Positions 16,633 through 25,263 of a stretch of DNA of 64,000 nucleotides are shown piece by piece. How positions within the stretch are numbered: the first letter of the stretch is position 1; each line of letters begins with the position of its first letter. The DNA comes from Egibacteraceae bacterium. GTDB lineage: Bacteria; Actinomycetota; Nitriliruptoria; Euzebyales; Egibacteraceae. The notes under the pieces are model-generated. The model made no database searches. It was not told the DNA's origin and was given only the letters and a program-made list of their open reading frames with translations. Made by a program: the position numbers and the translations under genes. The stretch lies in NCBI GenBank assembly GCA_035540635.1, contig DATLGH010000021.1, forward strand, positions 60,237 to 124,236, in the 5' to 3' direction.

Positions 16633-16670
16633 GCGCCGGATCAGAAGGCTCCCGCTCAAGGATCCCCTGC

Positions 16671-18614
16671 GTGACACCTTTCGCCAGCCGGCGTGCGCTG
16701 ACCGCACTGACCGTCCTTCTCGCGCTCGTCGCCGTCCCGCCGGCGACGGCGCAGCCCGACCTGGTGCGCGACGTCGTCGAGGGCCTCCTGCCCGCCGACG
16801 CCGACGCGGTCGCGCCGGCGAGGGTGCCGGGCCGCACCCCGAACGTGACCATGCGGGGTTCCGGCTGGGGCCACAGCGTGGGCATGAGCCAGTACGGCGC
16901 GCGCGCGCAGGCGCAGGCCGGCCGCAGCGTCGGGCAGATCCTGACCCACTACTATCCCGGCGTCACCGTCGGTACAGGGGGCTCGCTCGACCCCTCCAGC
17001 GAGACGCGGGTCGAGCTGTTCGAGAGCCGCGTCGACGGCGAGGGCGCCCGGCACGTGCGCCTGGCCGCCCGGGGCCGCAACGGGGCCGCCGGCCCCTCGA
17101 CGGCGGCGACGGTGCGTCTCGGGGACGACCGTGGGGTGCGCGCCCTGCCGCCGCCGGAGCAGGCCTGGACCCTGACCCACGACGGCGCCGCGTACGTCCT
17201 CCACGACGCGGCGGGCGCCCCGATCGAGCGGGGGCCGGGACCGGTCCAGCTCGCCGTCGCGCCGCCCGGCGGCCCGAACCCGGGGCTGCTCTGCCTGCCG
17301 CAGCTGGGGTGCAGCTCCGGCTCCCCGCTGGGCGCCTACCAGTGGGGCTACGTGGCCGTCACCTGGGACGGCGCCGCCCAGCGCATGCGGCCGATCCTGC
17401 ACCTGCCGCTGGAGCTCTACCTGCGCGGCCTCGCCGAGATGCCCTCCAGCTGGGAGATGGCCGCCTTGCAGGCACAGGCGATCGCCGGGCGCACCTACGC
17501 GAGCCGCCGGGTCCGCAGGGGCGGCGCCTGGCACCTCGACGCGACACCGCGCACACAGGCTTACGCGGGCTGGGCGAAGGAGGGCGGCCCGGACGGCAGC
17601 CGCTGGGTCCAGGCCGTCGACTCGACCGCGCGCCAGGTCGTCACCTACGGGGGCAGCCTCGCGGAGACCTCCTACTCCTCGTCGCACGGCGGCCGCACCG
17701 AGAACGTCCAGGACTCCTGGGCCTTCAACCAGTCGACGAGCACGTTCCCGTACCTGCGCAGCGTCGACGACCCGTGGTCGCTCGGCGGCGGCAACCCCTA
17801 CGCGGCCTGGACGGCCACGGTGAGCAACAGCGAGCTCGTGCGGGTCGTCCGCGACGAGACCGGCGTGGAGCACATCGCGAGCGTCGCCGTGCGCGACCGC
17901 ACCGAGGGCGGCACCCCCCGGACGCTGGCGGTCCACGGCTGGACCGCCTCCGGCGAGCGCGTCGTGCGCACGTTCACCGGCGAGAAGAACGCCGGAGCGA
18001 CGCTGCGGATGCGCTGGCCCTCCCGCGACGGCCAGCCGTTCGTCCGCAGCCAGCAGATCCGGTCGCTCAGCGTCTCGCCCTTCGCGGACGACGACGGCTC
18101 ACCCCACGAGTTCAACATCTGGGTCATCGCCGAACGCGGGGTCACGCAGGGCTGTGACGCCGCCGATCCCCCGCGCTACTGCCCCACCGCCCACGTCACC
18201 CGCGCGCAGATGGCCACGTTCCTGGCCCGCGCGCTGGGCCTGCGCGTGGACGCCAACGAGCCCGACCGGTTCCGCGACATCGCCGGCAACCCCCACCGCG
18301 CGGCGATCAACGCGATCGCCCGTGAGGGCATCAGCGGCGGCTGCAACGCCGACGGCACGCTGTTCTGCGCCCGCAACGGCGTCACCCGTGACCAGATGGC
18401 CTCGTTCCTGTCCCGCGGGTTCAACCTGCCCGGCGCCGGCGACCAGGGGTTCACCGACGTGCCCGCGAGCTCCCCGCACCGCGACGCCATCAACCGCGTG
18501 GCCGCCCGGGGCATCACCGCCGGCTGCGCGGCGAACCGCTTCTGCCCCCGCAACGTCGTCACCCGGGGGCAGATGGCCTCCTTCCTCGCCCGCGGTCTCG
18601 GCGAGGGCTGGTAG
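16671..18614 (+). CDS. SpoIID/LytB-domain protein with three C-terminal SLH repeats
   Basis: 647 residues from GTG 16671, chosen because it opens a clean signal peptide (ALTALTVLLALVAVPPATA, cut near residue 25). A conserved RGSGWGHSVGMSQYGARAQA opens the SpoIID-type domain. Further motifs are PLELYLRGLAEMPSSW, LQAQAIAGRTYA and SYSSSHGGRTENVQDSW, which match the SpoIID lytic transglycosylase/amidase-enhancer core. The last 180 residues are three SLH repeats (VTRAQMATFLARAL, VTRDQMASFLSRGF, VTRGQMASFLARGL). It probably remodels or senses peptidoglycan while tethered to wall polymer. Whether the glycan-cleaving residues are complete needs alignment. A paralogue with the same architecture lies at 19854, with the 2-epimerase gene between them. 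Confidence 0.9.
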   Translation: MTPFASRRALTALTVLLALVAVPPATAQPDLVRDVVEGLLPADADAVAPARVPGRTPNVTMRGSGWGHSVGMSQYGARAQAQAGRSVGQILTHYYPGVTVGTGGSLDPSSETRVELFESRVDGEGARHVRLAARGRNGAAGPSTAATVRLGDDRGVRALPPPEQAWTLTHDGAAYVLHDAAGAPIERGPGPVQLAVAPPGGPNPGLLCLPQLGCSSGSPLGAYQWGYVAVTWDGAAQRMRPILHLPLELYLRGLAEMPSSWEMAALQAQAIAGRTYASRRVRRGGAWHLDATPRTQAYAGWAKEGGPDGSRWVQAVDSTARQVVTYGGSLAETSYSSSHGGRTENVQDSWAFNQSTSTFPYLRSVDDPWSLGGGNPYAAWTATVSNSELVRVVRDETGVEHIASVAVRDRTEGGTPRTLAVHGWTASGERVVRTFTGEKNAGATLRMRWPSRDGQPFVRSQQIRSLSVSPFADDDGSPHEFNIWVIAERGVTQGCDAADPPRYCPTAHVTRAQMATFLARALGLRVDANEPDRFRDIAGNPHRAAINAIAREGISGGCNADGTLFCARNGVTRDQMASFLSRGFNLPGAGDQGFTDVPASSPHRDAINRVAARGITAGCAANRFCPRNVVTRGQMASFLARGLGEGW

Positions 18615-18643
18615 GCCTCGCCCGATCAGCGGGTGCCTGCGGT

Positions 18644-18649
18644 TAGGCT
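18644..18649 (+). promoter_or_regulatory. Leaderless-type -10 (TAGGCT) before wecB
   Basis: TAGGCT ends nine bases before the GTG at 18659, so transcription would start at or next to the start codon. No ribosome-binding site is present. The same arrangement is seen before aspS, yebC, pdxT and pdxS. Confidence 0.55.
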
Positions 18650-18658
18650 TGTCGCACC

Positions 18659-19744
18659 GTGAAGCGCATCCACGTCTTCCTTGGCACGAAGGCCCAATAC
18701 ATCAAGACCGCACCCTTGCTGCGGCTGATGGACGACCAGGGCGTGGACTACCGGCTGATCGACTCGGGCCAGCACGCGCGCCTGTCGGTGACGATGCGCG
18801 CCGACCTCGGCGTGCGCCACCCCGACTACGTCCTCGGGGGCAAGGAGGACGTCGACACCATCGGTCACGCACTCCTCTGGTCGGGGCGGCTCACGACGCG
18901 GCTGCGTTCCCCCGCACGGCTGCGCGCAGAGGTGTTCGGCGGCGCCGGCGGGGTGTGCGTTGTCCACGGCGACACACCGTCGACGCTGCTCGCCGCCCTC
19001 ATGGCGCGCCGGGCCGGGTTGCAGGTGGCCCATCTCGAGGCGGGGCTGCGCAGCCACAGCCTGCTCAACCCGTTCCCGGAGGAGCTCATCCGGCTGTGGG
19101 TGATGCGCCTGTCGCAGCTGTTGTTCGCGCCCGACCGGGCCGCGCTCGCCAACCTGCGGTCGATGCGGCTGCGCGGCCGGGTGATCCCCCTCGGCGGCAA
19201 CACCGTCATCGAGGCGCTGCGCCACGGGCTGCGCGCGGTCAGCCCGCCCGGGTCGGGACCGGTCGTCGTGACGATGCACCGCGTCGAGAACCTCCGCAAC
19301 CGGCGGCGTGTCGACGGGATGATCCGCCTCGTCCTGCGGATCGCCGAGAGCCACCCGGTACGGTTCGTCCTGCACGGCCCCACCGTCCAGACCCTCGCAC
19401 GGACCGGCGGGGACCAGCTGCTGCGGGAAGCCGGTGTGGAGCTCAGCCCCCTGCTCCCCCACTTCGTGTTCACCCGCCTGCTCCACACCGCGCCGTTCGT
19501 CATCACCGACGGCGGGTCGATCCAGGAGGAGTGCGCGCTGCTCGGCGTGCCGACCCTTCTCTGGCGGCTGCGCTCGGAACGCCCCGACGGCCTCGGCGGC
19601 AACGTCGTGCTGTCCCACTACGAGCCCGCCGTCGTCGACGCGTTCCTCGCCGACCCGGGGCGCTACCGCCGCGACGCCTTCACGCCGGACCTCACCCCGT
19701 CGAAGGAGATCCTCGACACGCTCCTCGCCGCGGTCGACGGCTGA
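18659..19744 (+). CDS. wecB: UDP-N-acetylglucosamine 2-epimerase (non-hydrolysing)
   Basis: 361 residues starting at GTG 18659 with no Shine-Dalgarno, consistent with a leaderless mRNA. Family motifs are present in order: GTKAQYIK (residues 9-16; the usual form is GTRPEAIK), HGDTPSTLLAA, HLEAGLRSHS, HRVENLRNRRR and TDGGSIQEECALLGVPTL (usual TDSGGIQEE). WecB/MnaA enzymes interconvert UDP-GlcNAc and UDP-ManNAc for wall teichoic acid or capsule linkage units. The altered first motif and the shortened ERPE region (RSERPDGL) suggest a divergent subfamily, so the substrate could be a related nucleotide sugar. It sits between two SpoIID-SLH genes, implying a role in making the polymer they bind. Confidence 0.85.
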   Translation: MKRIHVFLGTKAQYIKTAPLLRLMDDQGVDYRLIDSGQHARLSVTMRADLGVRHPDYVLGGKEDVDTIGHALLWSGRLTTRLRSPARLRAEVFGGAGGVCVVHGDTPSTLLAALMARRAGLQVAHLEAGLRSHSLLNPFPEELIRLWVMRLSQLLFAPDRAALANLRSMRLRGRVIPLGGNTVIEALRHGLRAVSPPGSGPVVVTMHRVENLRNRRRVDGMIRLVLRIAESHPVRFVLHGPTVQTLARTGGDQLLREAGVELSPLLPHFVFTRLLHTAPFVITDGGSIQEECALLGVPTLLWRLRSERPDGLGGNVVLSHYEPAVVDAFLADPGRYRRDAFTPDLTPSKEILDTLLAAVDG

Positions 19745-19755
19745 AGGGCGGCGCC

Positions 19756-19783
19756 TTGCGGCCGACGGGCCGCCCGCTAGCCT
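19756..19783 (+). promoter_or_regulatory. Candidate promoter TTGCGG-N16-TAGCCT
   Basis: A -35-like TTGCGG (19756-19761) is followed after 16 bases by TAGCCT (19778-19783), about 70 bases before the second SpoIID-SLH gene. It also has a ribosome-binding site (GGAAGGG), so this mRNA has a leader, unlike wecB. Confidence 0.4.
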
Positions 19784-19853
19784 GAACGGGGCGCGATCGC
19801 TGTCTCACCGACGGCGGGCGACGGCTCGCCCTCGCCGGGCGGAAGGGTCTCTC

Positions 19854-21734
19854 GTGGCTGCGTTCATGGTCGCGGTGCGCGGCTTGTGTGGTGGGCTGCT
19901 CGCGGCCGCGCTGGCCGTGGCGTTGCTCGCCGGACCGGCCGGCGGGCAGGACGCCGCCCGTCCGGCACCCCCTTTCACGCTGCACGGCAGCGGCGAGGGG
20001 CACAGCGTCGGGCTGAGCCAGTGGGGCGCACGGGCGCTCGCCCTCGCGGGTCGCAACCACGTGGGAATCCTCCAGCACTTCTACACCGACGTCCAGATCG
20101 CCCCGCAGACCGCCACCGCGACGACCGAGCCCCTGCGCGTCGGGCTCTTCCACGCCAACGCCCGGGTCAGTGACCCGACGGTGCTGCGGCTGACCGCGCT
20201 CGGGGGCTCCGACGGCGGGGTCGACGTCGCGCTCGCCGCCGAGGCTGGCCCGGCGCGGGTGGCGGCCGGCCAGACCTGGACGCTCGTCCACGACCCCGGT
20301 GTGGCCATCCTGCGACCGCCGGGCTTCGCGTTGCAGGACGCGGGCGGCAGGACCGTCGCTCGTGGCCCGGGCCCGGTGACGGTGCGCTACCCCACCGGCG
20401 GCGCCCCCGCGCTGCGGCTGCCGCAGATCGCCGGGAGCGACACCCCGGCGGACGGCGCCGTCAACCGCGGGGTCGTGACGGTCACCCGTGACGAGGCCAG
20501 CGGGCGGCTGGATCCGCTGCTCGCCCTGCCGCTGGAGGAGTACCTCCTCGGCGTCGACGAGATGCCCGCCGGGTGGGGCCTCGAGGCGTTACGGGCCCAG
20601 GCGGTCGTTTCCCGCACCGTCGCGGCCCAGCGCCTGGCGGCGGGGCCTCGCGGGGAGTGCGGCTGCCACGTGGGGCTCACGCCACCCGACCAGAGCTACG
20701 CCGGCTACGCGCGGGAGGCCGACCCGCAGGCCGGCGCCTGGAGGGAGGCGGTCACCTCCACGACGGGGCAGGCGGTGACGGCCGGCGGGCAGCTCGTCGA
20801 TGCCGTCTATGCGCGCTCCCACGGCGGCCGCAGCGAGAACATGGAGGAGTCGTGGGCCTTCGGCGGCCGGTCGCTGCCGCACCTGCGGAGCGTCACGGAC
20901 CCGTGGGTCAGCGACCCCCGGCTCGCGGGAACGAACCCCCAGGCGGCGTGGAGCCACGAGCTTCCCCACGCCGTGCTCGCCGACCTCGTGGGGCTGGTGA
21001 CGGTCACCGAGGTCGACGTCGCCGCGCGCACCATCGGCGGGACACCCCTGGCGCTTTCGGTGTCCGGCTGGGCGGCCGACGGCCGGCGGGTGGTCGACCG
21101 GCGCTTCCAGGGCAGCACCGTGCGGGTCGCGGGAGCAGAGGTCTTCCTGGCCCTGCGCAACGCCGGCGCGCCGCCGCCGTCCCAGCAGGTGGGGGTCATC
21201 GGCTTCACCGCGTTCCCCGACGTGGCGTCAAGCTCGCCGCACGCCTACAACGTGGCCGCCATCGCCGAGCGGCGCGTCACGACCGGCCGCGCCGACGGCA
21301 CCTACGACCCCCGCGCCGGAGTCCGTCGCGACCAGATGGCGACGTTCATCGCCCGTGCGCTGAACCTGCCGCTCGACCCGCAGGCGCCCGACCGCTTCGA
21401 CGACGTGCCTCGCGGCTCGGCGCACCGCGACGCCGTCAATGCCGTCGCCGCGGCGGGGATCGCCCAGGGCGTCGCCCCGCGGCGCTATGCGCCGGGCGCG
21501 ACCGTCACCCGCGACCAGATGGCCACGTTCATCGCGCGCGCGTTCGACCTCGGCGAGAGCAACCAGGACCGCTTCGCCGACACCCGCGGGTCGGTGCACC
21601 GCACCCGCATCAACGCCGTGGCAGCCCGCGGCGTCACCGCCGGCTGCTCCCCCGACCGCTACTGCCCCCGTCTCGCGGTCACCCGCGACCAGATGGCGAG
21701 CTTCCTCGCCCGCGCGCTCGGCTTCGGCTGGTAG
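19854..21734 (+). CDS. SpoIID/LytB-domain protein with three C-terminal SLH repeats, paralogue
   Basis: 626 residues from GTG 19854, which has GGAAGGG eight bases upstream; ATG 19866 would be too far from it. Signal peptide to about residue 38 (LLAAALAVALLAGPAGG). HGSGEGHSVGLSQWGARALA opens the SpoIID domain, followed by LPLEEYLLGVDEMPAGW, LRAQAVVSRTVAAQR and YARSHGGRSENMEESWAFGG. The last 180 residues hold three SLH repeats with RRDQMATFIARAL, TRDQMATFIARAF and TRDQMASFLARAL. Same architecture as the gene at 16671. The gene ends only 8 bp before the convergent cell-wall-binding protein, with no room for separate terminators. Confidence 0.9.
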   Translation: MAAFMVAVRGLCGGLLAAALAVALLAGPAGGQDAARPAPPFTLHGSGEGHSVGLSQWGARALALAGRNHVGILQHFYTDVQIAPQTATATTEPLRVGLFHANARVSDPTVLRLTALGGSDGGVDVALAAEAGPARVAAGQTWTLVHDPGVAILRPPGFALQDAGGRTVARGPGPVTVRYPTGGAPALRLPQIAGSDTPADGAVNRGVVTVTRDEASGRLDPLLALPLEEYLLGVDEMPAGWGLEALRAQAVVSRTVAAQRLAAGPRGECGCHVGLTPPDQSYAGYAREADPQAGAWREAVTSTTGQAVTAGGQLVDAVYARSHGGRSENMEESWAFGGRSLPHLRSVTDPWVSDPRLAGTNPQAAWSHELPHAVLADLVGLVTVTEVDVAARTIGGTPLALSVSGWAADGRRVVDRRFQGSTVRVAGAEVFLALRNAGAPPPSQQVGVIGFTAFPDVASSSPHAYNVAAIAERRVTTGRADGTYDPRAGVRRDQMATFIARALNLPLDPQAPDRFDDVPRGSAHRDAVNAVAAAGIAQGVAPRRYAPGATVTRDQMATFIARAFDLGESNQDRFADTRGSVHRTRINAVAARGVTAGCSPDRYCPRLAVTRDQMASFLARALGFGW

Positions 21735-21742
21735 CCGGCGCG

Positions 21743-23062
21743 TCACTCGCGCTCACGCTCACCTCGAGAAGGCATTGCCCTCGACCCCTCGGCGGGCTGA
21801 TCGGCCGGCTGGTAGCGCGGCTCGTCCGTCCACCTCACCGGCCACGCGGGGTGCTCCGCACCGGCGAACTCGAGCACGATGCGGTCGAAGCCGGTGTGGG
21901 CGGACGCGTGGACGTCGACGAGATCGGTGAAGTCGCCGACGGCCTGGCGCTCGGCGAGACCCGATGAGCCGACCGGCTGGCGGCAGCTTCGCGCCGCCTC
22001 GACCGCGGCCCGCAGCGTAGCGGGGCGGATCGCTGCGTCCCCACCGAGGGCGCGGACCACGTCGATGTCGGGGCAGCTGCGGGCGAGCCACGTCGAGGTG
22101 GGCTGGCCGAGGACCGCCGGGCTCTGCGTGAGCAGGATGGGGGCGCCGGCGGTTGCGCCGTGGATGCTCGCGGCCAGCGCGTCGGGGAAGTCGTCACCGC
22201 GGGCGAGCAGGACAAGGGCGGGCGAGAAGCCGAACTGCAGCACGGCCCGGTCGGCCAGGAGCGCCGCCGTGCCCATCCGGTGCGCCCCAGCGACGCGCTC
22301 AACGGCAAAGCCGAGGTCGCGGTAGTGCCGCTCGACGGCTGGTGACACGGCCGCCGTTCCTCCGACGAGCACGATGCGATCGATGTGGAGCAGGTCGAGG
22401 GCGTGGTCCACCTCCGCGTCGGCGCGGTGCGGTGGGGTCAGCACGAGCGGCAGTTGGGCCGCGGCGGCGATGGGTCCGACAGCGAGCGCGTCGGGGAAGT
22501 TGGCGCCGCTCGCCATCACCGCGGTGCGGTGACCGTCCACGGTGCCGAGGTTGTCGCCCATGCCGAGGCCATAGAACTTCGCCACCTCGGCGGAGGTCGC
22601 GTAGCGGTCGGTGCCGGCGATCCGGCGATTCTCGTAGCCGCGCGCGTCAAGCTGCTCCTGGATGGCAGGTGACAGCACCGCCTCACCTCCCACGAGGCGG
22701 ACGCGCTCGACGCCGAGCTCCTCGAGGGCGTCCCACGTGATCGCGCCGACGTCGTCGCGCGACGCGGGCATGAGGATCGGGCCGTCGACCACGCCGGCGG
22801 CATAGGAGGCGGCCAGGGCGTCGGGGTAGTCGCCACCGAAGACGAGATGGGCCACGTCGGCCCGGTCGAAGGTCAGCGTCGCGATGTTCACGGCGGTCTC
22901 GACGCGGTTCTGCCCATCGACGCGGGCCGGCGTGACGTCGTCCCCGTCTCCTTGCTGAGCGGCGGCCGGTACGGCGAGCAACGCGAATGCCAGTGCGAGG
23001 GCGCCGAACAGCGCCAATGCCCTCCCGACCAGGACCCGTTGAGAGGAGATGGTTGTTTCCAT
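21743..23062 (-). CDS. Secreted cell-wall-binding repeat 2 protein with truncated AMIN-like tail
   Basis: 439 residues from ATG 23062 (purine-rich GGAAAGGG about 12 bases upstream; an ATG at 23086 would add eight residues but has no site). Signal peptide about 1-35 (LVGRALALFGALALAFALLAVPAAA). Three repeats of about 100 residues follow, with VETAVNIA, DYPDALAAS, NFPDALAVG, DFPDALAAS and VERVRLVGGEAVLSPAI or IDRIVLVGGTAAVSPAV, the hallmark of PF04122 (CwpV/Cwp-type anchoring). The tail VHASAHTGFDRIVLEFAG looks like the start of an AMIN-like domain, but it ends about 45 residues later in a charged tail (RGERERE). It likely binds anionic wall polymer by a route different from SLH. Confidence 0.85.
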   Translation of the reverse strand: METTISSQRVLVGRALALFGALALAFALLAVPAAAQQGDGDDVTPARVDGQNRVETAVNIATLTFDRADVAHLVFGGDYPDALAASYAAGVVDGPILMPASRDDVGAITWDALEELGVERVRLVGGEAVLSPAIQEQLDARGYENRRIAGTDRYATSAEVAKFYGLGMGDNLGTVDGHRTAVMASGANFPDALAVGPIAAAAQLPLVLTPPHRADAEVDHALDLLHIDRIVLVGGTAAVSPAVERHYRDLGFAVERVAGAHRMGTAALLADRAVLQFGFSPALVLLARGDDFPDALAASIHGATAGAPILLTQSPAVLGQPTSTWLARSCPDIDVVRALGGDAAIRPATLRAAVEAARSCRQPVGSSGLAERQAVGDFTDLVDVHASAHTGFDRIVLEFAGAEHPAWPVRWTDEPRYQPADQPAEGSRAMPSRGERERE

Positions 23063-23214
23063 GTAGGGACGCACCCTTTCCTTCATGTTGATTGCAGCGG
23101 TAGACCCGACCCGCGCCGCAACGCGGCGCCTGCACGGTCGCGCGGAGGCGCGAACCGGGCTCGACGAAAGCCTTACCGGTCTCCCGGGGGGTGAAAACAT
23201 CGGCCCGGAAGCGG

Positions 23215-24147
23215 TCAGTGGCCGTGGTCGGCCGCCTTCGCCGGAGCGCCGGCTGCCCGGCGCGTCGTCGCGTTGCGCAGGTGCGCCGCGGCGAAGGCGA
23301 GGGCGTCGCGGACGGCCATGAGCGCCCGGTAGCCGGCGACGATGACCGCCACCCCCGCCACGGCGTCGCGGGTGAGCAGCGCGGCGACCGTGACCTCGAA
23401 GACGCCGGCGCCTTGGGGCGCGAACGGCGCGAGGAACCCGACCCCCCACGCGAGCATGAAGGAGCCGGCGACCTCGAGGGGCGAGCCGACCGCCACGCCG
23501 GGGAATGCGGCGAGGTAGACGCTGAACGTCATCGCCGAGTACGACCAGAAGACCGCCATCCAGGCCAGCAGTCGGAGGTGACGCCGCCACGACAGCCACG
23601 GCGCGCTGCCGCCCCGCCAGCGGGCCACGCGCCGCAGCAGGGCGTTCACGACCGGGGGGGACGCGAGCAGTGCGAGCGTCACGCATGCGGCGGCGACCTG
23701 CCATCCGGCCGCGGGCACCCGGCCACTCGCGAGGAGCAACGCCGAACCCAGGGCGATGACGACGACGATGGACAGCGCCGACTCGAGCACCGCAACGGCT
23801 CCCACCGCGCGCTTCGTCGCGCCGGCGCGGTGCAGCAGCCCGGCCCGCCCGAGGGCGTACCACACGCTGCCCGGCAGGTAGCGCGCCGGGACGGAGCGGG
23901 CGGTCGCGTCGACCACCGTCGACCAGCGCTGGCGTTCCCCGAGCGCCGCGAGCGCGCTCGCCCAGAACGCCGCGTTCACGCCGAGCTGACCGATGCCGAG
24001 CAGTAGCGCGACGACGAGCATGCCGGGACGCGCACCGGAGGCGAGGCGGGCGAGGTCGTCGCGCCGCGACCACACGAGCCATACGACGACCGCGACGAGC
24101 GCGACCACGTAGAGGCCCCGGGCCAGGCCGAGCACCCGGCGGCTCAC
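23215..24147 (-). CDS. Flippase-like integral membrane protein (LPG synthase TM region / UPF0104 type)
   Basis: 310 residues with seven to eight hydrophobic helices. The segments SVPARYLPGSVWYALGRAGLL and FLAPFAPQGAGVFEVTVAALL match the R-Y-x-PG-x-W and PG-G-x-G-x-x-E signature of the lysylphosphatidylglycerol-synthetase membrane domain family (YbhN/AglD-like). Members without the synthetase domain are linked to lipid or polyprenyl-sugar handling. The start ATG 24147 overlaps the pyruvyl transferase stop by four bases, so the two are coupled and probably act on the same wall polymer. A specific transport role is inference. Confidence 0.8.
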   Translation of the reverse strand: MSRRVLGLARGLYVVALVAVVVWLVWSRRDDLARLASGARPGMLVVALLLGIGQLGVNAAFWASALAALGERQRWSTVVDATARSVPARYLPGSVWYALGRAGLLHRAGATKRAVGAVAVLESALSIVVVIALGSALLLASGRVPAAGWQVAAACVTLALLASPPVVNALLRRVARWRGGSAPWLSWRRHLRLLAWMAVFWSYSAMTFSVYLAAFPGVAVGSPLEVAGSFMLAWGVGFLAPFAPQGAGVFEVTVAALLTRDAVAGVAVIVAGYRALMAVRDALAFAAAHLRNATTRRAAGAPAKAADHGH

Positions 24148-25235
24148 GAGGGCACCCGCCCGCCGCCGCCCGTAGCGAGGAGCTCGTCGAGGACCGCGTC
24201 GTTGCCGCGCTCACGTGCCCGCAGCCGCTCCCGGGCCTCGACGACGGCGTCGGCGTGCCGCATGACGCCACCGAGCGCGCCGGCGACGCCCGTCATGCCC
24301 TCCGCACTCCATGGGAGCAATGCACCCCCGGGACCGAGCTCGCCGGCGAGCGCGTCGACCTTCGGCGCGTAGCCGACGAGCACGCAGGGCCGCCCGCCGA
24401 GCACCGCCCCGATACCGCCGTGGTAGCGCATGGCGACGACCGCCCGGGAGCGGGCGACCTCCACGAGCACGCCGGCGAGCGAAGGGGACGCGGTGGTCGC
24501 CGGCGTGCGCATGCGCTCGGCGACGCGGCGGTGGAAGGCGTCGTCGCGGTCGGCCTGGAGGGCGACGAGGTGCACGGGCAGGCCGGTCGCGCTCGCAGCC
24601 TCGTCGAGGCCGCGCGCGGCGGCGTGGACGACCGCGGGCGGCGTGGTGTCCGCGCGCAGCCCCGCCGGCACCCGCTTGCGCCCGGCAGACCAGGGGCGCA
24701 GGCACGCCACGAGCCGATCGGCCGGCTGCACCGGCGGAGGGTCCAGCGCGAGCGCGAGGTCGGCGCTCACCCGCACCCCCTCGACGCCGACCTCGCCGAG
24801 CAGCCGTGCCGAGGCGGTGTCGCGGGCGCTGACCGCCACTGCGCTACGCAGCCCTCGCCGCACGAGCGCACGCCCGAGACGGGTGTCGAGGCGACCCGCC
24901 CCGACACCGACGACCGCGAAGGGCGTGTGCCGCCGCCGCGCGACCTGGAGCCGGGACAGGTGGTAGGGCAGGTTCAGCAGGCTCGTCTCGTCCTGCAGCA
25001 GCCCCCCACCACCGAAGACCACGGCGTCGGCCTCGCCGACCGCGTGGACGAGGCCGCCGAGGTCACGATGGTCGAGCGCCTGCACCCCATGGGTGGCGGC
25101 GGTTCCCCGTGGGTCGACGGAGAGCGCGGCGACCGCCACGCCCCGGGCGACGAGCTTGCGACGAAGGCCTGCGAACACCAGCTCGTCGCCGAGGTTCGTG
25201 GAGCCCACCCAGGCGGCAACCAGGACCCGTGTCAC
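24144..25235 (-). CDS. csaB: Polysaccharide pyruvyl transferase family protein (CsaB-like)
   Basis: 363 residues. The N-terminal GSTNLGDELVFAGLRRKL (residues 11-28) is the G-x-x-N-x-GDE signature of PF04230. VVFGGGGLLQDETS near 70-85 and MRYHGGIGAVLGGRPCVLVGY near 265-285 are the other conserved blocks (HG.I.A...G.P...). In Bacillus and Thermus, CsaB adds pyruvate ketals to the secondary wall polymer, which SLH domains recognise. Four SLH proteins lie in the preceding 16 kb, so the same role is strongly suggested. It starts at ATG 25235 and is coupled to the membrane protein downstream (4-bp overlap). A role in pyruvylating another surface glycan cannot be excluded. Confidence 0.87.
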   Translation of the reverse strand: MTRVLVAAWVGSTNLGDELVFAGLRRKLVARGVAVAALSVDPRGTAATHGVQALDHRDLGGLVHAVGEADAVVFGGGGLLQDETSLLNLPYHLSRLQVARRRHTPFAVVGVGAGRLDTRLGRALVRRGLRSAVAVSARDTASARLLGEVGVEGVRVSADLALALDPPPVQPADRLVACLRPWSAGRKRVPAGLRADTTPPAVVHAAARGLDEAASATGLPVHLVALQADRDDAFHRRVAERMRTPATTASPSLAGVLVEVARSRAVVAMRYHGGIGAVLGGRPCVLVGYAPKVDALAGELGPGGALLPWSAEGMTGVAGALGGVMRHADAVVEARERLRARERGNDAVLDELLATGGGGRVPS

Positions 25236-25263
25236 CGGCTGAGCGTAGCGGTGGGCCGGCGGC

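Larger units (their letters stand above)
16236..16670. other. Divergent regulatory region between two envelope genes
   Basis: About 435 bp with no gene between the SLH protein (minus) and the SpoIID-SLH protein (plus). It contains a perfect 7-bp hairpin with a five-base loop at 16356-16374 in the leader of the SLH gene, and a TACACT -10-like hexamer at 16627-16632 for the plus gene. Several GC-rich inverted repeats occur in 16520-16610 (ggggtctcggggga, ggcatcccccgcgg). No known riboswitch was recognised. Confidence 0.5.
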
